From: Promicromonospora sp. AC04
GTDB lineage: Bacteria; Actinomycetota; Actinomycetes; Actinomycetales; Cellulomonadaceae
Length of the DNA stretch: 64,000 nt
Direction: 5' to 3'
Assembly: GCF_003058225.1 (NCBI RefSeq)
Contig: NZ_QBUG01000008.1
Span: 273,601 to 337,600, forward strand
The position numbers and the translations under genes are program-made. Below, one piece after another: positions 33,293-42,471 of this stretch. The notes under the pieces are model-generated. The model did not search any database. It saw nothing but the letters and a program-made list of their open reading frames with translations, and had not been told where the DNA came from. Within the stretch, counting starts at the first letter, position 1, and each line of letters opens with the position of its first letter.

Positions 33293-34087
33293 GTGCACCC
33301 GTCCCGACGCCCCCGCAACGCGCGGGGTCCCGTCGCGGCATCGGTGGCGACGTCGGCCGCGCTGCTGACCCACGTCGCCGGAGGCGGTGCGGTCCCCGGG
33401 TGGCTGGGCATCGTCGTCCCGTTGGCGCTGTCGCTGGCCGTGTGCACGGTGCTCGCCGGCCGCCGCCTGTCGCTGTGGCGGACGGCGGTGTCCGTCGCGC
33501 TGAGCCAGGTCCTGTTCCACGCGCTGTTCGTGCTGGGCACGCCGGCGGCGGCCGGGGGCGGGACCGGGACCGGGACCGGGACCGGGGCCGGGGCCGGGGC
33601 TGCGGGCGCGCACCTGGGCCACGGCGTGCCGGGCGGCCCGGCGACGGTGTCGCCGTTCGCGCGGCTCTCGGCGGGGTCACCTGCGGGATCGTCGGCAGGA
33701 ATGTCGGACGGGTTGTCGGACGGGTTGTCGGACGGGTTGTCGGCAGGGCTGCTGGCAGGGCTGTCGGCAGGGCTGTCGGCAGGGTCTTCGACGAGCCTGG
33801 CGGAGATGCTCCAGGCGGGCCCGGCGATGTGGCTCTGGCACGGTGTCGCCGTGGCGGCGACGGTCGCCGCCCTGTACAGCGGCGAGCGTGTGCTGCTCCG
33901 TCTACGCGAGCTCGCCGGGCAGCTGGCCGAGTGGCTGCGCCGCCGCTTCGCGATCCCTGCGAGCGTCGTCCTGCCCTGTCCCCTCGTGCGCGTTCCGGCG
34001 CTCGACCGGTTCACGGGTTCCTTCTCGTCTCGTCTCGAGAGGTCGCCGTTGCGGCGTCGCGGGCCGCCCCGCGCGTACGCGGCCTGA
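33293..34087 (+). CDS. Integral membrane protein, unknown
   Basis: 264 residues, GTG start 18 bases after the gntR stop with a TATGAAT element in between. Three N-terminal membrane segments (about 15-30, 37-56, 63-83), a long loop of GTG/SAG/SDGLSDGL repeats with an HLGHG motif (about 84-175), and a fourth helix (MWLWHGVAVAATVAALY) followed by a basic tail. The loop comes from 6-bp GGGACC repeats at 33552-33590 and 12-bp repeats at 33710-33785. No family recognised. Its position before PepSY, lipoprotein and HupE-like genes suggests a shared, perhaps metal-related, role. Confidence 0.68.
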   Translation: MHPSRRPRNARGPVAASVATSAALLTHVAGGGAVPGWLGIVVPLALSLAVCTVLAGRRLSLWRTAVSVALSQVLFHALFVLGTPAAAGGGTGTGTGTGAGAGAAGAHLGHGVPGGPATVSPFARLSAGSPAGSSAGMSDGLSDGLSDGLSAGLLAGLSAGLSAGSSTSLAEMLQAGPAMWLWHGVAVAATVAALYSGERVLLRLRELAGQLAEWLRRRFAIPASVVLPCPLVRVPALDRFTGSFSSRLERSPLRRRGPPRAYAA

Positions 34088-34191
34088 CCTATCTCATCCA
34101 CCCACCGGCTCCGCCGTGCCCGCCGTCCTGCCCGGACGCGCCCGGGCCGGCGGCATCGGTGCTGCCCTGACGACCCGAAAGCAACCCATAC

Positions 34192-35760
34192 ATGACCAAC
34201 ACCCTTGTTGCCGCGCCCGCAAGCGAGCGCGAGCACCACCAGCAGCTTCAGCACCGGAACCACCCCGGACCTGACCGGCGTTCCGGCTGGTTCGGACAGC
34301 TGCTCCTGCGGCTGCACTTCTACGCGGGCATCCTCGTCGGCCCGTTCATCCTCGCGGCCGCGATCAGCGGCGCCCTCTATGCCCTCACCCCGGCGATCGA
34401 GCAGGTCCTCTACCGGCACGAGCTGCACGTCCCCGCAACGGGCACGCAGCTGACCCTCGCCGAGCAGACGGCGATCGCCCAGAACTACATCGGCGACGGC
34501 GGCGCGACGCCGTCGGCCGTACGCCCCGCGCCCGAACCGGGCGACACGACCCGGATCATGTTCACCGGGGAGGGCCTCGGCGACGGCGAGTCCCGCGCGG
34601 TGTTCGTCGACCCGGGCACCGGTGAGGTCCGCGGCGACCTGACCGTGTACGGCACCAGCGGAGCGCTCCCGCTCCGCAACTGGGTCTCCAACCTGCACGG
34701 CGATCTGCATCTGGGGGACGTCGGCCGCGTCTACAGCGAGCTCGCCGCGTCGTGGCTCACCATCGTCGCCCTCGCCGGCCTAGGCCTCTGGGTTCGCCGC
34801 ATCCGGAGGGCCCGTACCAAGAGCTCCATGATGAGGGACCTGGTGCGGCCGGGCCGGAACGGCAGCGGGTACCGGCGGCTGTTCACCTGGCACACCTCGG
34901 TCGGCATCTGGGTGTTCCTCGGCGCGGTGTTCCTCTCGGCGACGGGTATCAGCTGGTCGCAGTACGCCGGGGACAGGGTGGGTGACCTGCGCGCGGCGCT
35001 CGACTGGGAGACGCCCGCCGTCGACCCGAGCCTCGCTGGATCTGCCGGTGCGGGATCGCCGAGCGCAGGGGCCGACGGCGGGGACGCCGACGCTCCAGGC
35101 GCGGCCGCCGCCGTCGGCGAGCATGCCCACCACGGATCTGGTGCACCGGCCGGGGGAGCGGCGGACCCGGCTGCCTGGGCCGAACGGTTCGACGCCGTTC
35201 TCGCCACGGCGCAGCGCGCCAACGTCAATACCGGCCTCGTCGAGATCACGCCGCCGGCGGAGCCCGGCACCGCATGGGTGGTGCAGGAGATCCAGCGCAG
35301 CTACCCGACCGAGGTCGACGCGGTGGCCATCGACGGCGATACCCTGCGGGTGGTCGACCGCACCGACTTCGCGGAGTTCCCGCTCGCCGCGAAGCTCACC
35401 CGCTGGGGTATCGACGCCCACATGGGCTCCCTGTTCGGGCTGCCCAACCAGATCGTCCTGTTCCTGGTCGCGGGCGGGATCGCGGGGATGGTCGTGCTCG
35501 GCTACCTCATGTGGTGGAAGCGGCGCCCCACCCGCGAGCCCCGCGCCCTGGCCGGTACCCCACCCCGGCGCGGCGTGCTGCGCGGAGCGCCGTGGTGGGG
35601 CATCGCCGCCGTGCTCGCCGGGGCCATGGCGATCGGCTCGTGGCTGCCGCTGGTGGGCTGGACGCTCGCCGCATTCGTCGTCGTCGACATGCTCATCGGC
35701 GTCGCTCGCGCCCGCCGGCCGCGTACCGGCGGGGCCCGGGAGCTTCCCAGCATCATTTAG
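34192..35760 (+). CDS. PepSY-domain membrane protein (PepSY_TM/PiuB-like)
   Basis: 522 residues. The N-terminal helix RLHFYAGILVGPFILAAAISGALYALTP is the classical PepSY_TM start, followed by a PepSY region, a second helix (ASWLTIVALAGLGLWV), WHTSVGIWVFLGAVFLSATGISWSQYAG, a second extracytoplasmic PepSY segment, RWGIDAHMGSLFGLPNQIVLFLVAGGIAGMVVLGYLMWW and two C-terminal helices. Histidines in membrane helices are as in PiuB-type iron-uptake accessory reductases. An Ala/Gly/Asp-rich insertion is seen near residues 280-325. Substrate not shown by sequence; a metal or electron-transfer role is inferred. Confidence 0.86.
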   Translation: MTNTLVAAPASEREHHQQLQHRNHPGPDRRSGWFGQLLLRLHFYAGILVGPFILAAAISGALYALTPAIEQVLYRHELHVPATGTQLTLAEQTAIAQNYIGDGGATPSAVRPAPEPGDTTRIMFTGEGLGDGESRAVFVDPGTGEVRGDLTVYGTSGALPLRNWVSNLHGDLHLGDVGRVYSELAASWLTIVALAGLGLWVRRIRRARTKSSMMRDLVRPGRNGSGYRRLFTWHTSVGIWVFLGAVFLSATGISWSQYAGDRVGDLRAALDWETPAVDPSLAGSAGAGSPSAGADGGDADAPGAAAAVGEHAHHGSGAPAGGAADPAAWAERFDAVLATAQRANVNTGLVEITPPAEPGTAWVVQEIQRSYPTEVDAVAIDGDTLRVVDRTDFAEFPLAAKLTRWGIDAHMGSLFGLPNQIVLFLVAGGIAGMVVLGYLMWWKRRPTREPRALAGTPPRRGVLRGAPWWGIAAVLAGAMAIGSWLPLVGWTLAAFVVVDMLIGVARARRPRTGGARELPSII

Positions 35761-35801
35761 CCGCGATTTGAGGGAACGTTGCGGTGCCGCTGAGCCGTCC
35801 G

Positions 35802-35841
35802 CCTCGAAGGTGGTGTCACCAGCAAGACACCACCTCCGAGG
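35802..35841 (+). promoter_or_regulatory. Hairpin whose 3' arm covers the lipoprotein Shine-Dalgarno
   Basis: CCTCGAAGGTGGTGT (35802-35816) pairs with ACACCACCTCCGAGG (35827-35841) with one mismatch and a 10-nt loop. The right arm overlaps GAGGAG (35838-35843), the ribosome-binding site of ATG 35849. It may attenuate translation or simply be a PepSY terminator. Confidence 0.6.
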
Positions 35842-35848
35842 AGACCTC

Positions 35849-36487
35849 ATGAAGATCCGCAAGGCCATCGCCATCGCCTCCCTCAGCCTGCTCCTTCCCC
35901 TCACCGCGTGCTCGGCTCTCGTGGCCGAGGGCAGCAGCGAGACCTCGACGACGACGGAGAGCACGGCGTCCGACACCGCTACCGAGACGGACACCGACAC
36001 GGAGACCGAGACCGACACGGAGACCGAGACCGACGCGACCGACGCGACCGAGGAGGCCACAGGCGAGGCGGCCGCCGGCGAGGCGCCGGCCGGGGCCCCC
36101 GCCGGTGGCGAGGGCGGCCCCGGCGGCGCCGACGCGACGACCACCGCGACCTCGACCGACGACCTCGACTCGCTGATCGAGACGGCCCTGGGCGACGCCG
36201 GCCTCGGCATCCACCGCGGCCACCAGCCGATCGAGACCGTCCTCGACGAGGTGCTCGGCATCACCCACGACGAGCTGCACGTGCGCATGGACGCCGGGCA
36301 GAACCTGGCAACGGTAGCGACCGAGCTCGGCATCGACCCGCAGACGCTCATCGATGCACTCGTGGCCGACTTCCAGCCGGTCATCGACCAGGCGCTCGCC
36401 GACGGCATCATCACCGAGGACCAGGCCGCCGACTACACCGAGCAGCTCGAAGAGGCGTTCACCGAGCGCGTCAACTACGAGGGCTGA
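35849..36487 (+). CDS. Acidic lipoprotein, unknown
   Basis: 212 residues. Lipobox LTAC (Cys about 21) predicts membrane anchoring. Residues 30-85 are a Thr/Glu/Asp repeat (TETDTDTETETDTETETD, 6-bp and 12-bp units), then an Ala/Gly-rich part, then a folded-looking helical domain (about 105-212: DLDSLIETALGDAGLGIHRGHQPIETVLDEVLGITHDELHVRMDAGQNLATVATELG). The C-terminal domain resembles small actinobacterial helical repeats (DIL-VTHDELHARMDAGE type) of unknown function. The acidic stretch could bind divalent cations; this is inference. Confidence 0.72.
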   Translation: MKIRKAIAIASLSLLLPLTACSALVAEGSSETSTTTESTASDTATETDTDTETETDTETETDATDATEEATGEAAAGEAPAGAPAGGEGGPGGADATTTATSTDDLDSLIETALGDAGLGIHRGHQPIETVLDEVLGITHDELHVRMDAGQNLATVATELGIDPQTLIDALVADFQPVIDQALADGIITEDQAADYTEQLEEAFTERVNYEG

Positions 36488-36510
36488 CCGGGCCGACCGG
36501 AGGACCGATC

Positions 36511-38007
36511 ATGAACCGGCTCACCAGTCTCCCCCGACGGGCCGCCGCCGTGCTGACGGTGGCGGCTCTCGGGCCGGCCACACTCCTCGGGCTGGCCACG
36601 CTGTTCGCCACGCCCGCCAGCGCCCACTCGGTCGACAGCACGGCGGTGAGCGTCGTCGTCGCCGAGGACGCCGTCACGGCATCGATCGACGTCCCGCTCG
36701 TCGCGCTCGACGAGGCACTGGGGACGGACCTCGCGTCCGATCCCGGCTCGCTGGAGGGCTCCGCCGACGAGATCACCGCCTACCTCGCCGAGCACCTGAC
36801 CGTGACGGGCGCCGACGGCGCGGAGTGGGCCGAGTCGTTCGGCGATCTCACCATCGAGTCGATCGAGGGCGTCGACGTCCTGAGCGCCGAGGCCACGCTC
36901 GACCCGGCCGGCGCCGACACAGCGGACTTCACGTTCGGATTCGACGGTGTGGTGGCCGACGTCGACGGGCACGAAGCGACCGTCGTCGTCACTGAGGCCG
37001 ACGGCGACATCTACCTCGCCGGAACCATCGACGCGTCGGACGGGTCGGTCACCGTGGGCGACGCCGTCACGACCGCGACGGAGAGCACGTCCACGGGCGC
37101 GTTCGACATGATCGGCTACGGCTTCCACCACGTGCTGGAGGGCGCCGACCACCTGCTCTTCCTGCTGGCGCTCCTGCTGCCCGCGCCGCTGCTGGTCGCC
37201 GGGCGGCGGTGGGTCGCGGGCAAACGCCCCGGCGCCGCGCTCGGTTCGGTGGTGCGGATCGCCACGGCATTCACCGTGGGCCACTCGCTCACGCTGATCG
37301 CCGCCGCGCTCGGCTGGGTCTCGGTCCCGAGCGCACCCGTCGAGGTCCTCATCGCCGTGTCCGTGGCCGTGGCCGCCGTGCACGCGTTCCGTCCGCTCGT
37401 GCGGCGCGGGGAGACGATCATCGCGGCCGTGTTCGGGCTCATCCACGGACTGGCCTTCGCCGGAATCCTCACCGACCTGGGCCTCGAGGGCACGACGTCG
37501 CTGACGGCGTTGCTGGCCTTCAACGTCGGGATCGAGCTGGCACAGCTCGTCACGATCGCGCTGACCTTCCCGGCGCTCTACGCCCTGTCCCGCACCCGGT
37601 GGTTCACACCCGTCCGGCTCGTCGGTGCGGGCGTCGCGCTCGCGGCCGCGACCGGATGGGCGCTCGACCGCCTGGGGGTGCTGGCCAACCCGTTCGCGGG
37701 CCTGGAGGATGCCGCCGTGGCGCACCCGTGGGTGGTCGTCGTCGGGCTCGCCACCCTCGCGACCGTCGCGCTCCTGCACGAATGGTCGCGCCGGCAGGTA
37801 GGGAGTGCGGCCGGGAGTGCGGAAGGGCGTGCGGCCGGGAGTGCGGAAGGGCGTGCGGCCGGGAGTGCGGCCGGGCGTGCGGCCGGGAGTGCGGAAGGGC
37901 GTGCCGCCGGGAGTGCGGCCGGGAGTGCGGCCGGGAGTGCGGCCGGGAGTACGACAGGGAGTACGACAGGGAGTACGACAGGGAGTACGACAGGGAGTCG
38001 GGCATGA
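36511..38007 (+). CDS. HupE/UreJ_2-like membrane protein with secreted domain
   Basis: 498 residues: signal peptide (cleaved near ASAHS), an extracytoplasmic beta-rich domain (about 37-195), then six to seven membrane helices with the HupE/UreJ_2 signature GFHHVLEGADHLLFLLALLLP, FTVGHSLTLIAAALGW and GLIHGLAFAGIL. These His/Asp motifs resemble nickel or metal permease sites, but function is unproved for the family. ATG 36511 follows GGAGG. The C-terminus is 17 four-residue repeats (GSAA/GRAA/GSTT). The stop overlaps a possible response-regulator start (ATGA). Confidence 0.86.
   Translation: MNRLTSLPRRAAAVLTVAALGPATLLGLATLFATPASAHSVDSTAVSVVVAEDAVTASIDVPLVALDEALGTDLASDPGSLEGSADEITAYLAEHLTVTGADGAEWAESFGDLTIESIEGVDVLSAEATLDPAGADTADFTFGFDGVVADVDGHEATVVVTEADGDIYLAGTIDASDGSVTVGDAVTTATESTSTGAFDMIGYGFHHVLEGADHLLFLLALLLPAPLLVAGRRWVAGKRPGAALGSVVRIATAFTVGHSLTLIAAALGWVSVPSAPVEVLIAVSVAVAAVHAFRPLVRRGETIIAAVFGLIHGLAFAGILTDLGLEGTTSLTALLAFNVGIELAQLVTIALTFPALYALSRTRWFTPVRLVGAGVALAAATGWALDRLGVLANPFAGLEDAAVAHPWVVVVGLATLATVALLHEWSRRQVGSAAGSAEGRAAGSAEGRAAGSAAGRAAGSAEGRAAGSAAGSAAGSAAGSTTGSTTGSTTGSTTGSRA
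37801..38004. repeat. Seventeen 12-bp repeats ending the HupE-like gene
   Basis: Units GGGAGTGCGGCC, GGGCGTGCGGCC, GGGAGTGCGGAA and, at the end, four GGGAGTACGACA. They encode the cytoplasmic tail GSAAGSAEGRAA and run up to the stop codon. Confidence 0.95.
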
Positions 38008-38027
38008 GCAGCGGTTACCCTGCGGAC

Positions 38028-38729
38028 ATGCCAACGATCCTCCTGGTCGAGGACGATCCGGCCATCCGGTCGACCTTGACTCGCGGGCTGACCGAGCAGG
38101 GCGCCACGGTCACCGTCGTCGGGACCGCCGTCGAAGCCATCAAGGCGCTCGCCGCCCACCGGCCGGACGCGGTGATGCTCGACCTCGGCCTGCCCGACCT
38201 CGACGGAGCCGACGTGCTGACCATGATCCGGGCCACGAGCGACGTCCCGGTGGTCATCGCGACGGCCCGGGACGACGACGCGGACGTCGTCCGGCTCCTC
38301 GACGCGGGCGCGGACGACTACCTCGTCAAACCGTTCTCGGCGGCGCAGGCGCTGGCGCGCGTCCGCGCGGTCCTGAGGCGCAGCGCGGCGGCGGGGGAGC
38401 CGGAGGCGGACCGGCGGGTGGTGGTGGGTGAGCTCGTGATCGACCCGCCCGCCCGCTCGGTGTCGCTCGCCGGCCGCGAGCTGGACCTGAACCGCAAGGA
38501 GTTCGACCTGCTGCTCGCGCTCGCCACGCGGGCGGGCGACGTCGTGAGCAAGCGGCAGCTGCTCGCCGAGGTGTGGCAGCTGCCGTGGGGTGGCGCCGAC
38601 CGGACGGTCGACGTCCACCTGTCCTGGCTGCGCCGCAAGCTCGGCGAGACCGCGGCCGATCCGCGGTACCTGCACAGCGTCAGGGGTGTCGGAGTGAAGC
38701 TGGTCGACCCGGCGAGACGCCGGCCGTGA
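38028..38729 (+). CDS. OmpR-family response regulator
   Basis: 233 residues. Receiver domain: LLVEDDPAIR (acidic pocket), phosphorylated Asp in DAVMLDLGLPDLDG, Thr/Ala in IATARDDDADVV and Lys in DDYLVKPFSA. The C-terminal winged helix has ELDLNRKEFDLLLALATRAGDVVSKRQLLAEVW and RTVDVHLSWLRRKLG. ATG 38028 is preceded at six bases by TACCCT (38016-38021), a leaderless signature that would give the regulator its own promoter. An upstream in-frame ATG at 38004 overlaps the HupE stop. The stop overlaps the kinase start (GTGA). Confidence 0.93.
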   Translation: MPTILLVEDDPAIRSTLTRGLTEQGATVTVVGTAVEAIKALAAHRPDAVMLDLGLPDLDGADVLTMIRATSDVPVVIATARDDDADVVRLLDAGADDYLVKPFSAAQALARVRAVLRRSAAAGEPEADRRVVVGELVIDPPARSVSLAGRELDLNRKEFDLLLALATRAGDVVSKRQLLAEVWQLPWGGADRTVDVHLSWLRRKLGETAADPRYLHSVRGVGVKLVDPARRRP

Positions 38730-40243
38730 GCCCTAGCCTGCTCACCCGGATCCTCGCGCTGGGCGTGGGCGCCGCCGTCGCGGTACTGGTCCTGCTGGCG
38801 GTGCCCGTGACCCTGATCGTGGCGCAGGATGCACGCGAGGACGTCGACAGGGCCGCCGAGCTCACCGCGCGGTCCGTCGCTGACACCGCGGCGGGCCGCT
38901 CGGGCAGCACGGATGGCACGGGCAGCACGGATGGCACGGATGGCGCCGATGGCACGGACGAGCTCGAGACCGTCGTGGCGAGCATAAACGAGGGCGACGT
39001 GCAGGTGACGGTCGTCCTGCCCGACGGCGACGAGGTCGGCGCCGACAACGCGGACTGCGCGGCGTCGGACAGCACGGCGTCGGACAGCACGGCGTCGGAC
39101 GACACGGCGTCGGACAGCACGGCGTCGGACGACACGGCGTCGGACAGCACGGCATCGGACAGCACAGCGTCGGACGACACGGTGTCGGACGACACGCAGG
39201 ACGCGACCGTCCCCGGGCCGGGTGGAGCACCCGGCAACGCCCCGGAGGACGTGGCCGGTGGCCGGCTCGTGACGGTCGAGGCGCAGGCGACGTCGGGCGA
39301 CGTCACGGTGTGCGCGTTCGTGCCCGACGGCGCCGAGAACGCCCAGACCCTCTCGCGGCTCGGTGCCGTCGGGGCAGCAGCGCTCGGGGTGCTCGCCGTC
39401 GTCGTGGTGGCCGCCGTGCTTCTTGCCCGCCGGGTCGTTCGTCCGCTCGCCGCGGTGGCCGCCACGGCCGATCGGCTCGCGCGCGGGGACCTCGACGCGC
39501 GGGTGCCCGACGACGGGCCACCCGAGGTCCGCCGGGTCGGCGGAGCCCTCAACGGGCTCGCGGCGCGCATCGAGGGGCTGCTGCAGCTCGAGCGCGAGAC
39601 GGCGGCGGACCTCTCCCACCGCCTGCGCACCCCGCTCACGGCGATCCGGCTCGACGTCGAGGCGCTGCCCGACTCGCCGGCCAAGGCCGAGCTGGAGGAT
39701 CACGTCGCCCACCTGCAGCGCACGCTGACCTCGGTGATCCGGGCGGCCCGCCGGCCGCAGCGCGAGGGTGCGGCGCCGCGGTGCGACGTCGTCGGCGTCG
39801 CCCGCGAGCGGTTCGGTTTCTGGTCGGCGCTGCTCGAGGACCAGGGCCGTGCGACGACGTTCTCGGCCCCGCCCGGCGAGCACCTGGTTGCCTGCGCCGC
39901 CGAGGACCTGGCGGCGGCCCTCGACGCCCTGCTGGAGAACGCGGTGGCGCATACACCCGAGGGCACGCCGGTCGCGGTCGAGGTCACTCGCGGGGCCGAC
40001 GCCGGGCTGGCCGACGCCGGGCTGGCCGACGCCGGGTTGGCGGACGCCGTGGTCGTGGACGTAAAGGACCAGGGACCCGGCGTCCCGGCCGCGGCGCTCG
40101 AGCGCGGGCGGAGCGACCGGGGGTCCACGGGCCTGGGCCTCGACATCGCCCGTGCGTGCGCGGAGGCGACCCGCGGGGGCCTCTCGGTCCGCTCCGAGGG
40201 CGGGTGGTCGGTCGTGCGGCTGGTCCTCGGGACCGCGTCATGA
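38726..40243 (+). CDS. Sensor histidine kinase
   Basis: 505 residues. Two membrane helices (about 8-32 and 212-235) flank an extracytoplasmic sensor of about 175 residues, then HAMP ([26 protein letters not shown]), a HisKA with the phospho-His in [17 protein letters not shown], and an HATPase ([33 protein letters not shown]). The sensor contains two repeat blocks: [19 protein letters not shown] and about nine copies of ASD(S/D)T (15-bp units, 39060-39195). A third, [13 protein letters not shown], lies within the ATPase domain. A 29-codon frame starts at 40240 over its stop but has no other support. Possibly senses what the adjacent PepSY/HupE proteins handle. Confidence 0.92.
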   Translation: MSPSLLTRILALGVGAAVAVLVLLAVPVTLIVAQDAREDVDRAAELTARSVADTAAGRSGSTDGTGSTDGTDGADGTDELETVVASINEGDVQVTVVLPDGDEVGADNADCAASDSTASDSTASDDTASDSTASDDTASDSTASDSTASDDTVSDDTQDATVPGPGGAPGNAPEDVAGGRLVTVEAQATSGDVTVCAFVPDGAENAQTLSRLGAVGAAALGVLAVVVVAAVLLARRVVRPLAAVAATADRLARGDLDARVPDDGPPEVRRVGGALNGLAARIEGLLQLERETAADLSHRLRTPLTAIRLDVEALPDSPAKAELEDHVAHLQRTLTSVIRAARRPQREGAAPRCDVVGVARERFGFWSALLEDQGRATTFSAPPGEHLVACAAEDLAAALDALLENAVAHTPEGTPVAVEVTRGADAGLADAGLADAGLADAVVVDVKDQGPGVPAAALERGRSDRGSTGLGLDIARACAEATRGGLSVRSEGGWSVVRLVLGTAS

Positions 40244-40345
40244 CCGACCACCCGGCGGGCCACCCGGCGGGACCAGGTCCCCTGTCGCCGTGGGGGTCAC
40301 ACCTGCGCTCCGTGGCCGAGGCTCCCTGACCCTCGGCTCTGCTGC

Positions 40346-41359
40346 TCAGGCCTGCAGCAGCACCTTGATCGCGCGCCGCTCGTCCATGGCGCGGTAGGCC
40401 TCGGCCACCTCCGCGAGCGGGAGCGTGAGGTCGAAGACCTTGCCCGGGTCGATCTCGCGCTTCCACACCAGGTCCAGCAGGTGCGGCAGGTAGGCGCGGA
40501 CCGGCGCGGGGCCGCCGCGGACGCCCTTGTTGCCCCAGAACACCGCGTCGGTGGGCAGGTCGCCGTGCGGGACGCCGACGAGGCCGATCATGCCGCCGGG
40601 CCGCGCGACCTGCACCGACTGGGCCCGGGCCTCCTCGGTGCCTACGCACTCCAGCACCGCGTCGGCGCCGATGCCCTCGGTCAGCGCCAGGACCTTGGCG
40701 AGGCCCTCCTCGCCGCGCTCCGCGACGATATGGGTCGCGCCGAACTCCTGGGCCACCTTCTGGCGGGACTGGTGCCGGCTCATGGCGATGATCGTCGTGG
40801 CGCCGAGCTCGGCCGCGGCGAGGACGCCGCTCAGCCCGACGGCGCCGTCGCCCACCACCACGACGCTCGAACCCGGCCCGACGCCGGCGGAGACCGCCGC
40901 GTGCCAGCCGGTGCACATCACGTCGGAGAGGCTCAGGATGCTCGGGATCAGGTCGGCGTCCGGCTCGCCGGGCGTGGCGAGCAGCGTGCCGTCGGCGTTC
41001 GGGATGCGGATCTTCTCGGCCTGGCAGCCGTCGAAGCCGCCCCCGTGCTGGCAGTTGGCGTGCATGCCCTTGCGGCACACCGGGCAGGTGTTGTCGCTGT
41101 GCAGGAAGCCGCCGACGACGAAGTCGCCCGGCTTGACGGTGGTGACGGCGGCGCCGACCTGCTCGACGACGCCGACGTACTCGTGGCCGATCGGCGTCGG
41201 CCGCTTGACCTCCTGGATGCCGCGGTAGCGCCACAGGTCCGAGCCGCACACGCAGGCGGCGACGGTCCGGATGACCGCGTCCGTGGGCTCCACGATGACG
41301 GGGTCGGCCCGCTCCTCGAAGCGGACGTCCCCGGTTCCATGAATGATTGCTCCTCGCAT
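40346..41359 (-). CDS. Zinc-dependent alcohol dehydrogenase family protein
   Basis: 337 residues of the MDR superfamily (ATG 41359 with GGGGA just before; ATG 41368 possible). Catalytic zinc ligands: Cys in VCGSDLWRYRG and His-Glu in GHEYVGVVEQ. The structural-zinc cysteine cluster is CPVCRKGMHANC. The Rossmann motif is VVVVGDGAVGLSGVLAAAELGA. Substrate unknown; such enzymes act on alcohols, polyols or formaldehyde adducts. On the minus strand, 163 bp downstream of the NmrA-type gene with a strong hairpin between, so probably separate transcripts. Confidence 0.9.
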   Translation of the reverse strand: MRGAIIHGTGDVRFEERADPVIVEPTDAVIRTVAACVCGSDLWRYRGIQEVKRPTPIGHEYVGVVEQVGAAVTTVKPGDFVVGGFLHSDNTCPVCRKGMHANCQHGGGFDGCQAEKIRIPNADGTLLATPGEPDADLIPSILSLSDVMCTGWHAAVSAGVGPGSSVVVVGDGAVGLSGVLAAAELGATTIIAMSRHQSRQKVAQEFGATHIVAERGEEGLAKVLALTEGIGADAVLECVGTEEARAQSVQVARPGGMIGLVGVPHGDLPTDAVFWGNKGVRGGPAPVRAYLPHLLDLVWKREIDPGKVFDLTLPLAEVAEAYRAMDERRAIKVLLQA

Positions 41360-41442
41360 GGTCCCCATTCAACACGCGCCGCCGCGATGAGGGAGGCCCC
41401 ACTGTTACCTGTCTAGATGCGGCCCCAGGTACTGAGAGTGGT

Positions 41443-41498
41443 TCAGCATGCGGTTACTGCCAGAAACTGGCGTCCATCCCGCAGTAACCGCATGCTGA
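41443..41498. terminator. Hairpin with 18-bp perfect arms
   Basis: TCAGCATGCGGTTACTGC (41443-41460) and its exact complement (41481-41498) around a 20-nt loop. Placed 25 bp after the minus-strand NmrA-type stop, so its terminator. Confidence 0.85.
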
Positions 41499-41522
41499 GC
41501 GACAGTCAGCCCGGCGAGCCGG

Positions 41523-42380
41523 TCAGGCGTGGGCGGAGCGGACGACGTCGGCGAGCGGGGTGGCGGGACGGCCCAGGAGGCCGGCCAGGTCGTCGCTGTC
41601 GGTCTCCAGGTCGCCGGCGGCGATAGCGGCGTCGATCCCGGCGACGAAACCGGCCGTGCCGGCGTCGAGGCCGACCTGCTGCAGCTCGACCTCGAACTCC
41701 GGGACGGAGAGGTCGCGGTACGCCACCTTGGTGCCGGTGACGTCGCTGATCGTCGCAGCGAGCTCGTCGAAGTCGAACGCGGACCCGCCGAGCTCGTGGA
41801 CGACCTCGGCGCCGTCGTCGGTGAGAAGCGCCGCCGCGGCTGCGACGGCGAAGTCGGCGCGTGCCGCAGCCGAAACCTTGCCGCCTGCGGTGGCGCCGAC
41901 GATCTCGCCCCGCTCGAGGTACTGGCCGAGCTGCTGGGTGTAGTTCTCGATGTACCAGCCGTTGCGCAGGATGGTGACCGGGATCCCGGACGCGCGCAGC
42001 GCCTCCTCTGTGGCCTCGTGCTCACCGGCGAGCGGGTTGGAGGTGTTGCCCGCCTTGAGGATGCCCGTGTAGGCGATGCGCTCCACGCCCGCGGCCTTGG
42101 CGGCGTCGATCACCGCGGTGTGCTGGGCGACGCGCCCGCCCGGCTCGCTGCCGGAGACCAGCAGCAGGCGGTCCACCCCGGCCAGGGCTGCGGGCAGCGT
42201 CTCGGGGCGGTCGTAGTCGCCCTCGCGGACCTGCACGCCGCGCTCGGCGAGGTCGGCGGCCTTGCTGGGCGTGCGGACGATAGCTACGAGATCCGAGGCG
42301 GGGACACCGCGGGACAGGAGCTCCTCGACGACGATTCGGCCGAGCTGGCCGGTGGCCCCGGTGACGGCGTAGGTGGTCAT
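41523..42380 (-). CDS. NmrA/QorB-like NAD(P)H-dependent SDR
   Basis: 285 residues from ATG 42380 (GGAGAG upstream). Atypical SDR fold: TYAVTGATGQLGRIVVEELL at the N-terminus, then LVAIVRTPSKAADLAERGVQVREGDYDRPE, LLLVSGSEPGGRVAQHTAVIDAAKAAGVERIAYTGIL and VTILRNGWYIENYTQQL. It resembles NAD(P)H:quinone reductase QorB of E. coli. Paired divergently with an HxlR regulator, the same layout as qorB/qorR (ytfG/ytfH), which supports a quinone or electrophile reductase role. Confidence 0.87.
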   Translation of the reverse strand: MTTYAVTGATGQLGRIVVEELLSRGVPASDLVAIVRTPSKAADLAERGVQVREGDYDRPETLPAALAGVDRLLLVSGSEPGGRVAQHTAVIDAAKAAGVERIAYTGILKAGNTSNPLAGEHEATEEALRASGIPVTILRNGWYIENYTQQLGQYLERGEIVGATAGGKVSAAARADFAVAAAAALLTDDGAEVVHELGGSAFDFDELAATISDVTGTKVAYRDLSVPEFEVELQQVGLDAGTAGFVAGIDAAIAAGDLETDSDDLAGLLGRPATPLADVVRSAHA

Positions 42381-42432
42381 AACACTCTCCATTGCTTGGG
42401 CAGTTGCCAGTGGGTAGCACTAACGAATCGAA

Positions 42433-42465
42433 AGTACACCACATTCCGAGAGTGCGCGGTACTCT
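42433..42465. promoter_or_regulatory. HxlR promoter and possible operator
   Basis: TACTCT (42460-42465) lies six bases before GTG 42472, a leaderless -10. AGTAC (42433-42437) and GTACT (42459-42463) form a short inverted repeat overlapping it, a candidate autoregulatory site for the HxlR protein. Confidence 0.45.
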
Positions 42466-42471
42466 GGTTCC

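Noticed and set aside
40240..40329. 29-codon frame overlapping the histidine kinase stop (ATGA)
   Set aside because: Too short and rich in a duplicated 12-bp CCACCCGGCGGG unit; no family and no own signals, so not listed as a gene.
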